A stretch of DNA of 64,000 bases from Bacillus sp. FJAT-42315 (GCF_002797375.1 NZ_KZ454941.1:398516-462515); one strand, 5' to 3'; counted from the first letter of the stretch, positions 42,901-51,686 are shown. Translations and numbers: made by a program. The notes: generated from the letters alone by a model not told the origin.

Positions 42901-44522
42901 CAAACGCAAACATTGTTTCTCTTGGTGACTTTAACGACTTCCAATTCTCTGATGCGTTAAAGATTCATGAAGGTGAATATATGACGAATATGATCAACAA
43001 AGTAGAGACATCTGATCGTTACACATACGTATATCAAGGGAACTCTCAAGTATTAGATCATATTTTAGTATCTAACAACCTTGAGAAAGCTACAGAAGTT
43101 GATATTCTTCATATCAATGCCGATTTCACAGATATGGCAGGACGTGCAAGTGACCATGATCCAGTACTAGTACAAGTTGATTTGAAAGGTGATGGAGAAG
43201 TGACTCCAGAACCAATCAAGCCTGAAAAAGAATACAATTTAACTAATTTTAAAACAAAGAAATTAACAATTAAATCACCAAGCGTAGCTATTAACTTAGA
43301 TGATTCATCTGTAATTACAGAAGGTATTTGGTTAACAGGTGCTTATGCTCAACTTGAAGGTGCTGGCTTAAGCAAAACAAAAGTAATCATTCAACCAAAA
43401 GCAGCAGGTGCCATCATTGACTTCAAAGGTGCCGATGTAAGTGAAGTAATCATTGATGGTAAGAACGTGAAAGAAATTAGAGGCGCTGAAAACATCATTG
43501 AAAAAATTAAATACGAAAATGGCGCAACACCTGATTCTATTAAATTCACAGATTCAAAAGGAGAGCCAATTGGCTCTCCTTCTTTGCCTAGTGAAAATAA
43601 AGCTCCTGTGTTAAAAAAGGAATTTACGAATCGCACAGTAAAAGTGGGGGAAACGATTTCTTTACGCTTATCCGATCATTTTTCTGATCCTGACAATGAC
43701 CCTTTAACGTTCACCTCTACGAAAGGGAAAATTGATCAGGCGACAGCTACTCTTACACTAGCACTTGAAGAAGGAAGCCACCTTGTTGCGGTGACGGCTA
43801 CAGATGGAAAGGCTAGCAAAACAGGGAGCTTTGGTGTGACTGTTAAAGCAGAAGAAACGCCAGTTGATGGTTATTATAAAGATGCCTATGGGAAAACAGG
43901 AAGCAAGTTGAAAGTAGCTTTACATGAAATTATTGATGATCATAAACAACTATCTTATGATACAGTGTGGGAAGCGCTAAAAGAAACGGATGAGGACCCT
44001 AACAACCCAAATAACGTGATTTTACTTTACTCGGGAAAATCTCGTTCAAAGAGCTTAAATGGCGGAGATATGGGCGATTGGAACCGCGAGCACGTTTGGG
44101 CGAAATCACATGGTGATTTCGGAACGAGTAAAGGTCCAGGTACAGACATCCATCATTTACGTCCGACAGATGTTCGTATCAATAGCACGCGAGGGAACTT
44201 AGATTTTGATAACGGTGGAAGTACCGTAAGTGATTGTAACGGTTGTTATCGCTCATCTGATTCATGGGAGCCACCTGATCGTGTGAAAGGTGATGTGGCT
44301 AGAATGATCTTTTACATGGCGGTTCGCTATGAAAGTGGAGATCGTGTCGACCTTGAGTTGAATGAGAAGTTAAACAACGGAAAGAACCCATACCATGGCA
44401 AAAAGTCCGTTCTATTAGAATGGCACAAACAAGATCCAGTCGATGACTTTGAAAGAAAAAGAAATGATACGATCCAAAAATGGCAAGGCAATCGCAATCC
44501 TTTCATTGATCAACCTGAATAG
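39969..44522 (+). CDS. Giant secreted nuclease with two catalytic folds
   Basis: 1517 residues; signal peptide about 1-35. In order: an OB-fold DUF6359-type domain (40-140); chitobiase/HexA C-terminal-type domain (155-240, ANIYYTTDGTEPT); OB-fold (240-400); second chitobiase-type domain (410-490, AEIYYTLDGTEPT); YhcR-type OB domain (500-740); endonuclease/exonuclease/phosphatase domain (765-1075) with SYNLENFSNN, VGVTEVQDNNGQD, IANHWNSKGGD, SLGDFNDFQFSD, ASDHDPVLVQ; a beta-rich linker; an Ig/cadherin-like domain (1220-1300); and an endonuclease I domain (1300-1500) with WNREHVWAKSHGD, IHHLRPTDVRINSTRGNLDF. Catalytic residues of both nucleases look present. Probably an extracellular DNase/nucleotidase scavenging DNA, related to YhcR of B. 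subtilis. Confidence 0.85.
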   Translation: MKTKQFMKSLNIGLVILLFISLFTPMNAQKVSAESFITVADAIENNTGTQTVRGYIVGFVKGTTSVTRTPDEFGDTNIAIADTAEETDTNKMIYVQLPSGELRNNWNLKTNPQLLDTQVDITGALTAYYSHPGLKSTTSITKVESDPETPTDETKVQAVSASPAASSVVAGTEVALSTQTEGANIYYTTDGTEPTVASTSYSNPIVIDKELTIKAFAQKDGLEDSEVSTFTYTLLQEQSIADARTKSLGEEVVVKGIITAKLKNAIQLQDETAAIAVRPTSLSVELGEEVTIKGTLKEYRSLLQMDPATIVTKGENVGVPTPLEVTADEVNEDNESKLAMIKNVTITADAGSGNYTATADGKTVTVRDENGVLGLTVDTKYDSITGIVSQFDATYQIIPRSEQDIVVDSSVIQSVFANPGSGTFVGGTTVTLSVNTAGAEIYYTLDGTEPTKESTKYTTAIEITEDTTIKAVAITADGSSEVKTFDYKITDSLQIHDIQGASHKSSFDGQTVENLQGVVTYSFQLGTANYYHIQTPDELADNDAKTSEGIVLYSGKSAWPIQVGDLVSVTGKVSEFAIDGFNDRQTTDMKTTQINVRDDQGGKVEVVKNNVELPEPIVIDETNLPTRHIDSDELAKFNPEVDAIDFWESLEGMRVEVGNVKAVAPQEHGDLITVLENRQTNSLHGGVLLEKDNQNADRIQFRLEPNKPARDFEVATGDKFTGPITGVVGYSFQNYKIYVGLDKMEAAHEKGKATPEQTKIVKDDKKLTVASYNLENFSNNKQSTTDDKAQKLARAIAKDMQSPDVVGVTEVQDNNGQDAGDSKADQSYQRLINEIAKAGGPTYKYANIDPVNDQDGGAPGANIRVGFLYNPDRVSLTEGMSQGNATTAVGYENGKLTHNPGRIDPNNSAFNSSRKPLAAQFDFQGENVIVIANHWNSKGGDTPLFGSQQPPVYGSEVQRKQIATVVTNFIKDVKTENPNANIVSLGDFNDFQFSDALKIHEGEYMTNMINKVETSDRYTYVYQGNSQVLDHILVSNNLEKATEVDILHINADFTDMAGRASDHDPVLVQVDLKGDGEVTPEPIKPEKEYNLTNFKTKKLTIKSPSVAINLDDSSVITEGIWLTGAYAQLEGAGLSKTKVIIQPKAAGAIIDFKGADVSEVIIDGKNVKEIRGAENIIEKIKYENGATPDSIKFTDSKGEPIGSPSLPSENKAPVLKKEFTNRTVKVGETISLRLSDHFSDPDNDPLTFTSTKGKIDQATATLTLALEEGSHLVAVTATDGKASKTGSFGVTVKAEETPVDGYYKDAYGKTGSKLKVALHEIIDDHKQLSYDTVWEALKETDEDPNNPNNVILLYSGKSRSKSLNGGDMGDWNREHVWAKSHGDFGTSKGPGTDIHHLRPTDVRINSTRGNLDFDNGGSTVSDCNGCYRSSDSWEPPDRVKGDVARMIFYMAVRYESGDRVDLELNEKLNNGKNPYHGKKSVLLEWHKQDPVDDFERKRNDTIQKWQGNRNPFIDQPE

Positions 44523-44599
44523 GCCGAAGCGATCTGGTGAAAAGGTTAAAATCGGAAAAAAATATATACTAGACATCATTTTGAAATCAGAAAAGCAAG

Positions 44600-44636
44600 A
44601 GCAGCAACCTATTCAATTGGTTTGCTGCTTTTTCTA
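44600..44636 (+). terminator. Terminator after the nuclease gene
   Basis: AGCAGCAACC with GGTTTGCTGCT around TATTCAATT, then TTTTC. Confidence 0.85.
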
Positions 44637-44651
44637 TTTTTATGGAGGGGA

Positions 44652-44670
44652 GGGACAATGGACCTGTCCC
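44652..44670. repeat. Short palindrome in the nuclease-cohesin intergenic region
   Basis: GGGACAATGGACCTGTCCC, same dispersed family, reverse orientation. Confidence 0.8.
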
Positions 44671-44781
44671 TCCGTCCCTTGGATTCTTTGGAATAAATTA
44701 TTAACATTTTTCTATTTTGGCCGATATATTTAAAGAAAAGGAATAAATAGAGTTGGTTGTTAGAATGGCGGAGAGGGGGAA

Positions 44782-44801
44782 GGACACTTATTCAAGTGTC
44801 T
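44782..44801 (+). promoter_or_regulatory. Hairpin between purine-rich ribosome site and start of the cohesin gene
   Basis: GGACACTT (44782-44789) pairs with AAGTGTCT (44794-44801). The only strong Shine-Dalgarno sequence, GGAGAGGGGGAAGG, ends just before it, about 30 bases from ATG 44813. Folding of the hairpin would bring the two together. Confidence 0.45.
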
Positions 44802-44812
44802 CTAACTAAATA

Positions 44813-45574
44813 ATGATGAAAAAGATGAAATTTCTAGCCTTGTTGCTCTGCTTTAGCTTTTTGCTTCCGACGATTTCTGTCCGAGCTGAAGAGAAAGCGG
44901 TTGTTGGCGTTTCTACTGTTTATGAAGAACGAAGAGGGGTCAATGTGGACATAGGCATTTATATTCACAGCAAGGAAAAGCTAGCGGGTGGTTCGTTGGA
45001 TCTTGTTTATGATAAAGATCTACTGACTGTTTCAAAAGCTGTCGTTGGTGATCAAATGACAAGCTATCTTAGTTCGACCAATGATGACCAACCTGGGAAA
45101 GTGTCCTTCGTGTGGGCTGATGAATCTGGGGAAGCTCTTGAAGGAACGTTGCTCACGGTTTCTGTTCGTTTATCTAAAGCTAGCGAGACGATTCCATTGA
45201 AATTGGAAAATGTTCAATTGTTTAGCGAAGGTCTTTCACTCGTTCCTGTTGATCTATTAGATGGCAGCATTAAACCATTCAAAGGGGACAAGCAAAAACA
45301 TCCTTCCAAAGTAAAAGGTGATAAACAGTGGACGATTCGCTTAAACAATGAATTTCGGACAGCTACCTTGAACAAACACACTGTAAGAATGAAGGATAGT
45401 AGAGGATATGAAGTAGATATCATCATCAAAAAGCGTGATAACAAATCATTTACAGTGCAGCCAAAAAGCACGTTATCCAGAGGGAATTATACGTTAGAAA
45501 TTACTGAACAACTTCGCTCCATTAAGGGCAATAAGTTAAAAACAGCCATTCAACGTGAATTCACTGTAGAGTAA
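44813..45574 (+). CDS. Secreted cohesin-domain protein with SbsA-Ig tail
   Basis: 253 residues; start ATG 44813 or 44816. Signal peptide about 1-24 (FLALLLCFSFLLPTISVRAEE). Residues about 28-155 form a cohesin-like domain: VVGVSTVYEERRGVNVDIGIYIHS, LAGGSLDLVYDKDLLTVSKAV, GKVSFVWADESGEALEGTLLTVSVRL. About 165-253 is an SbsA-type Ig-like domain (KQWTIRLNNEFRTATLNKHTVRM). Cohesins bind dockerins, and the next gene encodes a dockerin-like segment. It is the first of a co-directional run of four genes (44813-51410) with short gaps, probably an operon. Confidence 0.8.
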   Translation: MMKKMKFLALLLCFSFLLPTISVRAEEKAVVGVSTVYEERRGVNVDIGIYIHSKEKLAGGSLDLVYDKDLLTVSKAVVGDQMTSYLSSTNDDQPGKVSFVWADESGEALEGTLLTVSVRLSKASETIPLKLENVQLFSEGLSLVPVDLLDGSIKPFKGDKQKHPSKVKGDKQWTIRLNNEFRTATLNKHTVRMKDSRGYEVDIIIKKRDNKSFTVQPKSTLSRGNYTLEITEQLRSIKGNKLKTAIQREFTVE

Positions 45575-45593
45575 GGAGGGAAGAGGGATCACG

Positions 45594-47009
45594 ATGAAGC
45601 ATTTTAAACATATAGGTATGTTCTTTTTAGTAATGTTATTTACAGTATTATCAGCTGTTTCGACACAAGCAGCAGCTGATCCGATGCTGGAAGTGGGGGA
45701 AGTTCGCTCGCTTGGACAGCAAGCGAAAGTGCCTGTAATTATTCGCAATACCTCCTACCTCACATCCGGACATGTGAAAGTTTCTGTTCCAGCGACGAGC
45801 AAAGGAGCGACATTAGCCAGTTACGAGCCAGGTGCTCTGTTTGATGAGGACCTATTTCGGACCGAATCTCACATAAATAATAATAGCTTAACGATTGACT
45901 TTTATTCGCAAATAGGTAAAGAACAAAGACTGATGGGGAACGCGGTTGTTGGGTACATCACTTATAACCTGTCAAGCGAGTTTACACCAGGCAAGTCGAT
46001 TCCGTTAGAGGTTGCGAATCTAACAGCAACAGGCCAACGCGGATTGGATTTGAACATTCAACCGCTTCACGGAAAAATTGAACATAAAATGCCAATTGGC
46101 GATGTCGTTGGAAAAAATAAAGTAACAGCCGCTGGAGCGATTCGAATTTTACAGCACTTAAATGGAAATTACATCACGAGCCGAGAACAATTTTTATCTG
46201 CCGATGTTGATGCAGATGGGGTGTTGACGCAAGTAGATGTCAATTATATTTTAGATTACACCACTGGGAAGCGTATGACATTTCTAGCGATGGTAGCAAA
46301 AGATTTACAAACAGGTGTTGTGAAGAGTGAATACGCGGAACAGGTCGAAGCGGTACATGGTCGAGCACCATATACATATAAGCGTCGTTCCGGCTCTATG
46401 CCGTCTGGTTTGCAACTGAATGAAACGACAGGAGAAATCAAAGGAACGCCAAGTCGTGCTGGTGATTATCAATTCACCATTCAAGTGACAGACATCGTTG
46501 GTGATGTATCTGAGCGTTCCTATTCAATGAAAGTCATCGACTCCAACATCAAATCAGTCGAACCACTCGAGCCGATTAACGTCAAACGTGGCGAAACACC
46601 GGACCTTCCAAAAGAAGTGATGGTCACGTATAAAGACAATACAAAAGGTAAAGAGAAAGTGACATGGGGACCAGTCGATACATCTAAACTAGGCGAAACA
46701 TCCGCCAAAGGTGAGATTGGTAACACAGGCTTCATCGTGACAGTGAAAATTCATGTGGTGGATGAGAATTATGTGCAGAACATTACGGTCGAACATTTCG
46801 AACTATTAAGCTTGCATACGATTACGGTACAAGCGACTAACCAAGTCTACACAGCTAAAGTAGACAACAACATGATGCACTATGAAGGAGATAACCGATT
46901 TAGCTTAGTAAGTGCGGATTATCCAAAAGGGGCAACAGTGACGCTTCGACTTTATGATAAGTATGGCAATTTACTAGAAACGAAAGTTCATCGTTTAATA
47001 GCAAACTAA
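45594..47009 (+). CDS. Secreted cohesin - dockerin - Ig protein
   Basis: 471 residues, ATG 45594 after TAAGGAGGGA. Signal peptide about 1-27. About 30-160: cohesin-like (MLEVGEVRSLGQQAKVPVIIR, GKSIPLEVANLTAT). About 165-225: dockerin-like pair, GDVVGKNKVTAAGAIRILQHLNG then SADVDADGVLTQVDVNYILDYTTG; the second loop has a good DxDxDG calcium site, while the first is degenerate. About 235-320: putative Ig (He_PIG) domain (AVHGRAPYTYKRRSGSMPSGLQLNETTGEIKGTPSRAG). About 325-395: Big_4-like domain, then a short tail. It could bind the cohesin of its neighbour. No enzyme domain is present. Confidence 0.78.
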   Translation: MKHFKHIGMFFLVMLFTVLSAVSTQAAADPMLEVGEVRSLGQQAKVPVIIRNTSYLTSGHVKVSVPATSKGATLASYEPGALFDEDLFRTESHINNNSLTIDFYSQIGKEQRLMGNAVVGYITYNLSSEFTPGKSIPLEVANLTATGQRGLDLNIQPLHGKIEHKMPIGDVVGKNKVTAAGAIRILQHLNGNYITSREQFLSADVDADGVLTQVDVNYILDYTTGKRMTFLAMVAKDLQTGVVKSEYAEQVEAVHGRAPYTYKRRSGSMPSGLQLNETTGEIKGTPSRAGDYQFTIQVTDIVGDVSERSYSMKVIDSNIKSVEPLEPINVKRGETPDLPKEVMVTYKDNTKGKEKVTWGPVDTSKLGETSAKGEIGNTGFIVTVKIHVVDENYVQNITVEHFELLSLHTITVQATNQVYTAKVDNNMMHYEGDNRFSLVSADYPKGATVTLRLYDKYGNLLETKVHRLIAN

Positions 47010-47028
47010 AATCAGAAGGAGGATTATT

Positions 47029-48978
47029 ATGAAGCACGTAAAGAACATGTGGAAACTCGCATTGATTTTTCTGCTTACTGTGACAGGCTTGTTTGTGAGC
47101 TCTCTCCATGCTGAAGCAGCAGCGAAGCCATATTCGTATGAATTTATTTCAGATAGTACGAAAGTATTCAATCAGATTGATGGAGCCAAAACCCTCAAAA
47201 TTACTTTAGATAAACCTTTAACAAAAAATGTCGACTCAAGTAAATTAAGTCTTGAGCATGTGGGAGACACGACGAAAAAGATTAACATTATTGACACAGT
47301 AACAGGAACTCAAGGATCAAACGAGGTGACTGTTACCTTTAAAAATTTGGAGTTTCTTGATTATGCAGCTAGCCTAGACTATCAACTAGTTATCGAGAAG
47401 GAGACACTTCGTTTTGACCAGCTTAGTGATTATGTCCTTCCTTTTAAAATTTATGATTTATTACCAGGGTTTAAGTCTACATTTATTGATACACCTGCGA
47501 CAGATTTAAACAAATATGTATTAAAGAACAACGCACCGCGTGATGTTTTCGTTCATATACCAAAAATGTTTGTACAAGAAATTCAGACGATTCACCATCA
47601 AACATTAATTGATGGGATTACACAACCTTCTTTAACGAACATTGACATTTTAACGGACGAAGAAGTATCGAGGATGAAAGTGACTTTTCGAGGTAACGCA
47701 GACTATAGTCGTGATTTGTCTTATCGTGAGGATGTAAAAGGTTTTTCGATGGGACAAGCAGGAATTGAGGCAATGCCAGGGGCGGAGCTATCAGATGAAT
47801 TTAGCCTCAAGTCATATAGTGCGACCGGACGTTACCTTGGGGAAAGAAAGTTCAAGTTAAGAGCAGCAGAGACGGCCCAAGATGGTAAACCATCTGCAAC
47901 TGTGATGATTAACGATTATATTAAGGCATTCGAAAAGAAAAACTTTGGTACGACTTTTACATTGTATGAGTTGATGGAAGACAAAGCTTTACTAACTGAA
48001 ATTATGAAACAAATACCTGTAGAGGAATTAAACTCACTAGGTGTTACGTATTCTGTTGGCGGAAATACAGCGACAGTTAATAATCTCGAAGAATTAAAGA
48101 TGGTATTAGATAATCCGCGATTTAGTACGATTAAGCTTGGTGCTAATATTAATGAGGATATCGAAGTGAATCGTTCAGTTACAATTATCGGGAATGGTAA
48201 CTACTTCAAATCGCTTAAATTACAAGGGGCGGATGTTCACGTTCGTTTAGATGATCTTGTTATTCTAAATGATTTAACTGTAGATGTTGGTGCAAATGGT
48301 ACAGCTATTTTCGATAAAAATAAAGTGAATGGTACAACGACAATTATTAGCGGCGGTACAAATTCTGTTCACTTGAATGATTTTGAATCTACAGGTGGTA
48401 TTACTCTTAAGAACACCACGCCACTGCGCATCGTCTCAGCGACAGAAGCGCCAAAGATTACAATGAATGGTGCTGGAGCAGTGACGTTAGAAGGTGTGTA
48501 TAGAGATATAGCAGTTGACCCACAGGCAACATCGCTTACATTGAAAAACAATACGATCATTAATGGGGCATTTACGGGTCACTTAGGCTTAACAATTAAC
48601 ATCCCAGCAGGTTATGACCGTTCCAAGATAGAAGGTCAGGGAAATATTGTAGAAGAAGTTCCAGTTCCAGGTGCGAAGCCGATTGTTGCAAAAGTGTACG
48701 GTGAGGGTGTTAGTAACATGGTATCAGATTGGCAGTCTTTAGGTGAGAATTTGACTTTTGACAATATTAGTGATATTCCAGCAGGATTAACATGGAGTAT
48801 TGAAGATTCGAAAGTATTCGGTGGAGATTCAACTATTACATTTGATAATGCAAGCAAAAATTTAAGAATTTCAGGTGTGTCGCTTAGCGGAGAACCAGTA
48901 ACGAAAGAGGTAGTATTAATAGCGGAAGATACTGAAAAAGTATATAAAATCCAAATTGCTGTTACGGTTGAACCTTAA
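47029..48978 (+). CDS. Secreted surface protein with right-handed beta-helix region
   Basis: 649 residues, ATG 47029 after AGAAGGAGG. Signal peptide about 1-28 (LIFLLTVTGLFVSSLHAEAAA). The N-terminal half holds unknown SbsA-like beta domains (YEFISDSTKVFNQIDGAKTLKITLDKPL). About 345-545 is a beta-helix of short rungs (TIKLGANINEDIEVNRSVTI, then NYFKSLKLQGADVHVRLDDL, VNGTTTIISGGTNSVHLNDF), resembling pectate-lyase or polymer-forming folds without recognisable catalytic residues. The C-terminus (about 560-649) is another Ig-like domain. It stands between the cohesin/dockerin genes and the RCC1 gene in the putative operon. Confidence 0.72.
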   Translation: MKHVKNMWKLALIFLLTVTGLFVSSLHAEAAAKPYSYEFISDSTKVFNQIDGAKTLKITLDKPLTKNVDSSKLSLEHVGDTTKKINIIDTVTGTQGSNEVTVTFKNLEFLDYAASLDYQLVIEKETLRFDQLSDYVLPFKIYDLLPGFKSTFIDTPATDLNKYVLKNNAPRDVFVHIPKMFVQEIQTIHHQTLIDGITQPSLTNIDILTDEEVSRMKVTFRGNADYSRDLSYREDVKGFSMGQAGIEAMPGAELSDEFSLKSYSATGRYLGERKFKLRAAETAQDGKPSATVMINDYIKAFEKKNFGTTFTLYELMEDKALLTEIMKQIPVEELNSLGVTYSVGGNTATVNNLEELKMVLDNPRFSTIKLGANINEDIEVNRSVTIIGNGNYFKSLKLQGADVHVRLDDLVILNDLTVDVGANGTAIFDKNKVNGTTTIISGGTNSVHLNDFESTGGITLKNTTPLRIVSATEAPKITMNGAGAVTLEGVYRDIAVDPQATSLTLKNNTIINGAFTGHLGLTINIPAGYDRSKIEGQGNIVEEVPVPGAKPIVAKVYGEGVSNMVSDWQSLGENLTFDNISDIPAGLTWSIEDSKVFGGDSTITFDNASKNLRISGVSLSGEPVTKEVVLIAEDTEKVYKIQIAVTVEP

Positions 48979-49013
48979 ATTAAGAATAGGATCTAAAAGG
49001 GGGTGTCGCTGCA

Positions 49014-51410
49014 TTGTTTATTCAATTAAAAAGAACGTTCGTGATGCTTGTTGCACTAGTATTGCTGACACCGCTTTTCTCACCATTTGGTGAAAAAGCG
49101 GCCGCATACGGTGTTATGAATCATGAACGGGTCGTGGATGCAGGAAATAAGCATTTTGTAATATTGAAGGAAGATGGAAGTGTATGGAGTTGGGGAGACA
49201 ATACATTCGGGCAGTTAGGATCGAATGGTATCAGCCCTAGCTCTAATAAACCAGCACCGATTCAAAAACAGGACGGCAATCGTTTATTAAATATTAAAGC
49301 GATTGCTGCAGGTGGTGACCATACAGTTGCCCTTGATAATAACGGGAATGTATGGACGTGGGGCCGCAATGCGTATGGCCAATTAGGACATTCAGCCAGT
49401 GTAAAAAAGAATGAACACCCGACACAAATAAAGGAATTGTCCAATATCATTGCTGTCGCAGCAGGTGATCATCATACGTTAGCTGTTGATGTGAGTGGAC
49501 AAGTGTGGGCGTGGGGCCGTAATGCTTACGGTCAGCTTGGCTCAAGTGTTGGCAGTACAATGATCACACCGACACTAGTATCATCTGTTTCTAATGTCAT
49601 TGCCGTTGCTGCAGGAGCAGAACACTCGGTTGCCTTGAAACGTGATGGTACAGTGTGGGCATGGGGGCGTAATACAGTCGGTCAGCTCGGAAATGGAGAA
49701 ACGACAGATGTCAATTATACTCCGATGAAAGTGCCAGGTTTAACGAATATTATGGAAATTGCCGCCGGTGCCAATCACACAGTCGCGTTAAAACAAGATC
49801 GCACAACGGTGTGGGCGTGGGGATCGAATTCTTACGGTCAGCTCGGTGATGGTGGTCGTGAACAGAAGTTGTACCCAATTCAAGTAGAAGGCATGACTAA
49901 TGTGGAATCAATCTCCACTGGTGCGAACCATACGATGGCGATTAAAGAAGGTGGCTCGGTTTGGATGTGGGGGCGCAACGCTTCAGGTACACAATCCATT
50001 CGTACGACACCGATTCAAGTGAAAGGCATGACTAATGCCGTGGCTATCGGTGGTGGTGGTTATGACTTTGATGACTATACATTAGCAATCAGCCAAGAGG
50101 GTACGGTTTGGTCATGGGATAAGATGTCCTCTGACTCAACAACGAAACTACCAATCTTTAAACAAGTGTCTGGTATCGATAACGTGATGAGATATAATGA
50201 GTTCCCGTTCGTTCAAGGGGGACAAGTGTTACTCCGTTATATTGGTGATGCCAATACAAATAGCGTGAAAGTAAACGGCAGTTTTAACGACTGGGTTGAC
50301 CTTCCTTTGCAGAATGTCGGTGGGAATGTATGGGAACTACAAGTCAATTTAGCGCCAGGAGAATACAATTATGGTTTTATCGTCAATGGCAAATGGACGC
50401 TTGACCCATTGAATCGACGGAAAACCGTGGATGATTTCGGTAGTCCGTTTAGTGTGCTGAAAGTGTTACCTTACGCTACGACAGGACCAAGCATTGATAA
50501 CAGGGAAGTGACGTTTATTTATGATAGCTATGCGGATCATAATAAATTGGAGCTCGATGCTGAAACTGAATATGTGGCCGTTCGTGGTAGTTTTAGTAAC
50601 TGGGTGGAAATCCCATTAGAGAAGCAAACGAATAATACATGGACGTTAACAAAAACGATTGAGCCTGGCGATTATTACTATACTTTCGTCGTTCGTGATA
50701 AGCGAAACTCGAATGCAGTCGAGCGGATTGATGCATTGAACCCGAATATTGAAACGAATTCAGTCACAGGTTTAACGCGCAATAAGCTCCATGTAGATGA
50801 AGAGTTAGTGATTAAAGTGCCAGTCACAGGTATTACAGTAGATAAAGGACCTAACCTCGATCTAGTCGTTGGTGAACAAGAAACGATTCGTGAAACAGTT
50901 CGTCCATCGAATGCATCGAATAAAAACGTCATATGGACATCTAGTAATCCATCAATCGTCAATGTTGATGCAACTGGTAAGCTCACCGCGCTGTCAAAAG
51001 GAACAGCCGTCGTCGCTGTTTCCACAGTGGACGGTGGAAAGATTGCTATGGTGAACGTAACGGTAAATGAGCGTGACAATGCCGTATCTTATCCGCGTGT
51101 TGGATATAAAGATCAAGGTCATCGTACAGGTGTTAGTACAAACAAATCATGGAAAATTTCATTTAGTGAAGAGCTTGATTGGTCTACGGTTCATTTGCAA
51201 AGTGTTTATGTGTTAAATGATTCAGGTGTGAAAGTACCAATTGCCCACATCTCAAGGAATAATGGCCGAACGCTAGAATTACGACCAGCAGATGGCTTCC
51301 AATATCAACGTGGGGCAACATACTATCTATTTGTTGAAAAAACGGTACAAACGAAATATGGAAAAGCATTAAAAGAGCCGGTCCAAATGAAATTTACGAT
51401 TGGGTTGTAA
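49014..51410 (+). CDS. Secreted RCC1-propeller protein with two glycogen-binding-like E-set domains, Big_2 and SbsA-Ig
   Basis: 798 residues; TTG 49014 after AAAAGGGGGTGTC. Signal peptide about 1-33. RCC1 repeats about 40-390 (GSVWSWGDNTFGQLGSNG, NVWTWGRNAYGQLGHS, QVWAWGRNAYGQLGSS, TVWAWGRNTVGQLGNG, TVWAWGSNSYGQLGDG). About 400-485 and 495-585 are CBM48/AMPK-type E-set domains (KVNGSFNDWVDLPLQNVGGN, YVAVRGSFSNWVEIPLEKQT), about 600-680 Big_2 (VIWTSSNPSIVNV), and about 690-798 the SbsA-type tail (SWKISFSEELDWSTVHLQSVYV). A surface adhesin or carbohydrate-binding protein is likely. A terminator follows. Confidence 0.85.
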   Translation: MFIQLKRTFVMLVALVLLTPLFSPFGEKAAAYGVMNHERVVDAGNKHFVILKEDGSVWSWGDNTFGQLGSNGISPSSNKPAPIQKQDGNRLLNIKAIAAGGDHTVALDNNGNVWTWGRNAYGQLGHSASVKKNEHPTQIKELSNIIAVAAGDHHTLAVDVSGQVWAWGRNAYGQLGSSVGSTMITPTLVSSVSNVIAVAAGAEHSVALKRDGTVWAWGRNTVGQLGNGETTDVNYTPMKVPGLTNIMEIAAGANHTVALKQDRTTVWAWGSNSYGQLGDGGREQKLYPIQVEGMTNVESISTGANHTMAIKEGGSVWMWGRNASGTQSIRTTPIQVKGMTNAVAIGGGGYDFDDYTLAISQEGTVWSWDKMSSDSTTKLPIFKQVSGIDNVMRYNEFPFVQGGQVLLRYIGDANTNSVKVNGSFNDWVDLPLQNVGGNVWELQVNLAPGEYNYGFIVNGKWTLDPLNRRKTVDDFGSPFSVLKVLPYATTGPSIDNREVTFIYDSYADHNKLELDAETEYVAVRGSFSNWVEIPLEKQTNNTWTLTKTIEPGDYYYTFVVRDKRNSNAVERIDALNPNIETNSVTGLTRNKLHVDEELVIKVPVTGITVDKGPNLDLVVGEQETIRETVRPSNASNKNVIWTSSNPSIVNVDATGKLTALSKGTAVVAVSTVDGGKIAMVNVTVNERDNAVSYPRVGYKDQGHRTGVSTNKSWKISFSEELDWSTVHLQSVYVLNDSGVKVPIAHISRNNGRTLELRPADGFQYQRGATYYLFVEKTVQTKYGKALKEPVQMKFTIGL

Positions 51411-51415
51411 AAGAA

Positions 51416-51459
51416 AACTCCTGCTGAGAAGCATTTCATTCTTAGCGGGAGTTTTTTTA
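51416..51459 (+). terminator. Terminator after the RCC1 gene
   Basis: AACTCC-GCT-AGA ... TCT-AGC-GGAGTT stem with small mismatches (51417-51452), then seven T. Confidence 0.85.
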
Positions 51460-51463
51460 TTTT

Positions 51464-51627
51464 GGAAAAAAATCGAAGAACCAGCTCTTAAAGTGAAAGA
51501 ACAGGCTAGAAAGTCGAAGAAGTTGCTCGTAAAGTGAAAGAACAGGCTAGAAAGTCGAAGAAATTGCTCGTAAGGTGAAAGAAAGGACTAGAAAGTCGAA
51601 GAACCCACTCATAAAGTGAAAAAAGCA
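51464..51627. repeat. Four ~41-bp direct repeats between convergent genes
   Basis: The unit AAGTCGAAGAAnnnGCTCnT AAAGTGAAAGAACAGGCTAGA recurs about every 41 bases (near 51466, 51508, 51549, 51590) with drift in the first and last copies. Purine-rich, not coding. It lies between two large convergent surface-protein genes. Confidence 0.75.
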
Positions 51628-51666
51628 TCCAGAAGATCAGTGAAAACTGACTTTCTGGATAGCTTT
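51626..51666 (-). terminator. Terminator of the reverse-strand DUF5011 gene
   Basis: ATCCAGAA and TTCTGGAT arms with an inner TCAGT-GAAA-ACTGA hairpin, flanked by A/T-rich sequence that reads as a T-run on the minus strand. Confidence 0.75.
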
Positions 51667-51686
51667 TCCCTTTTGAACATATTACT

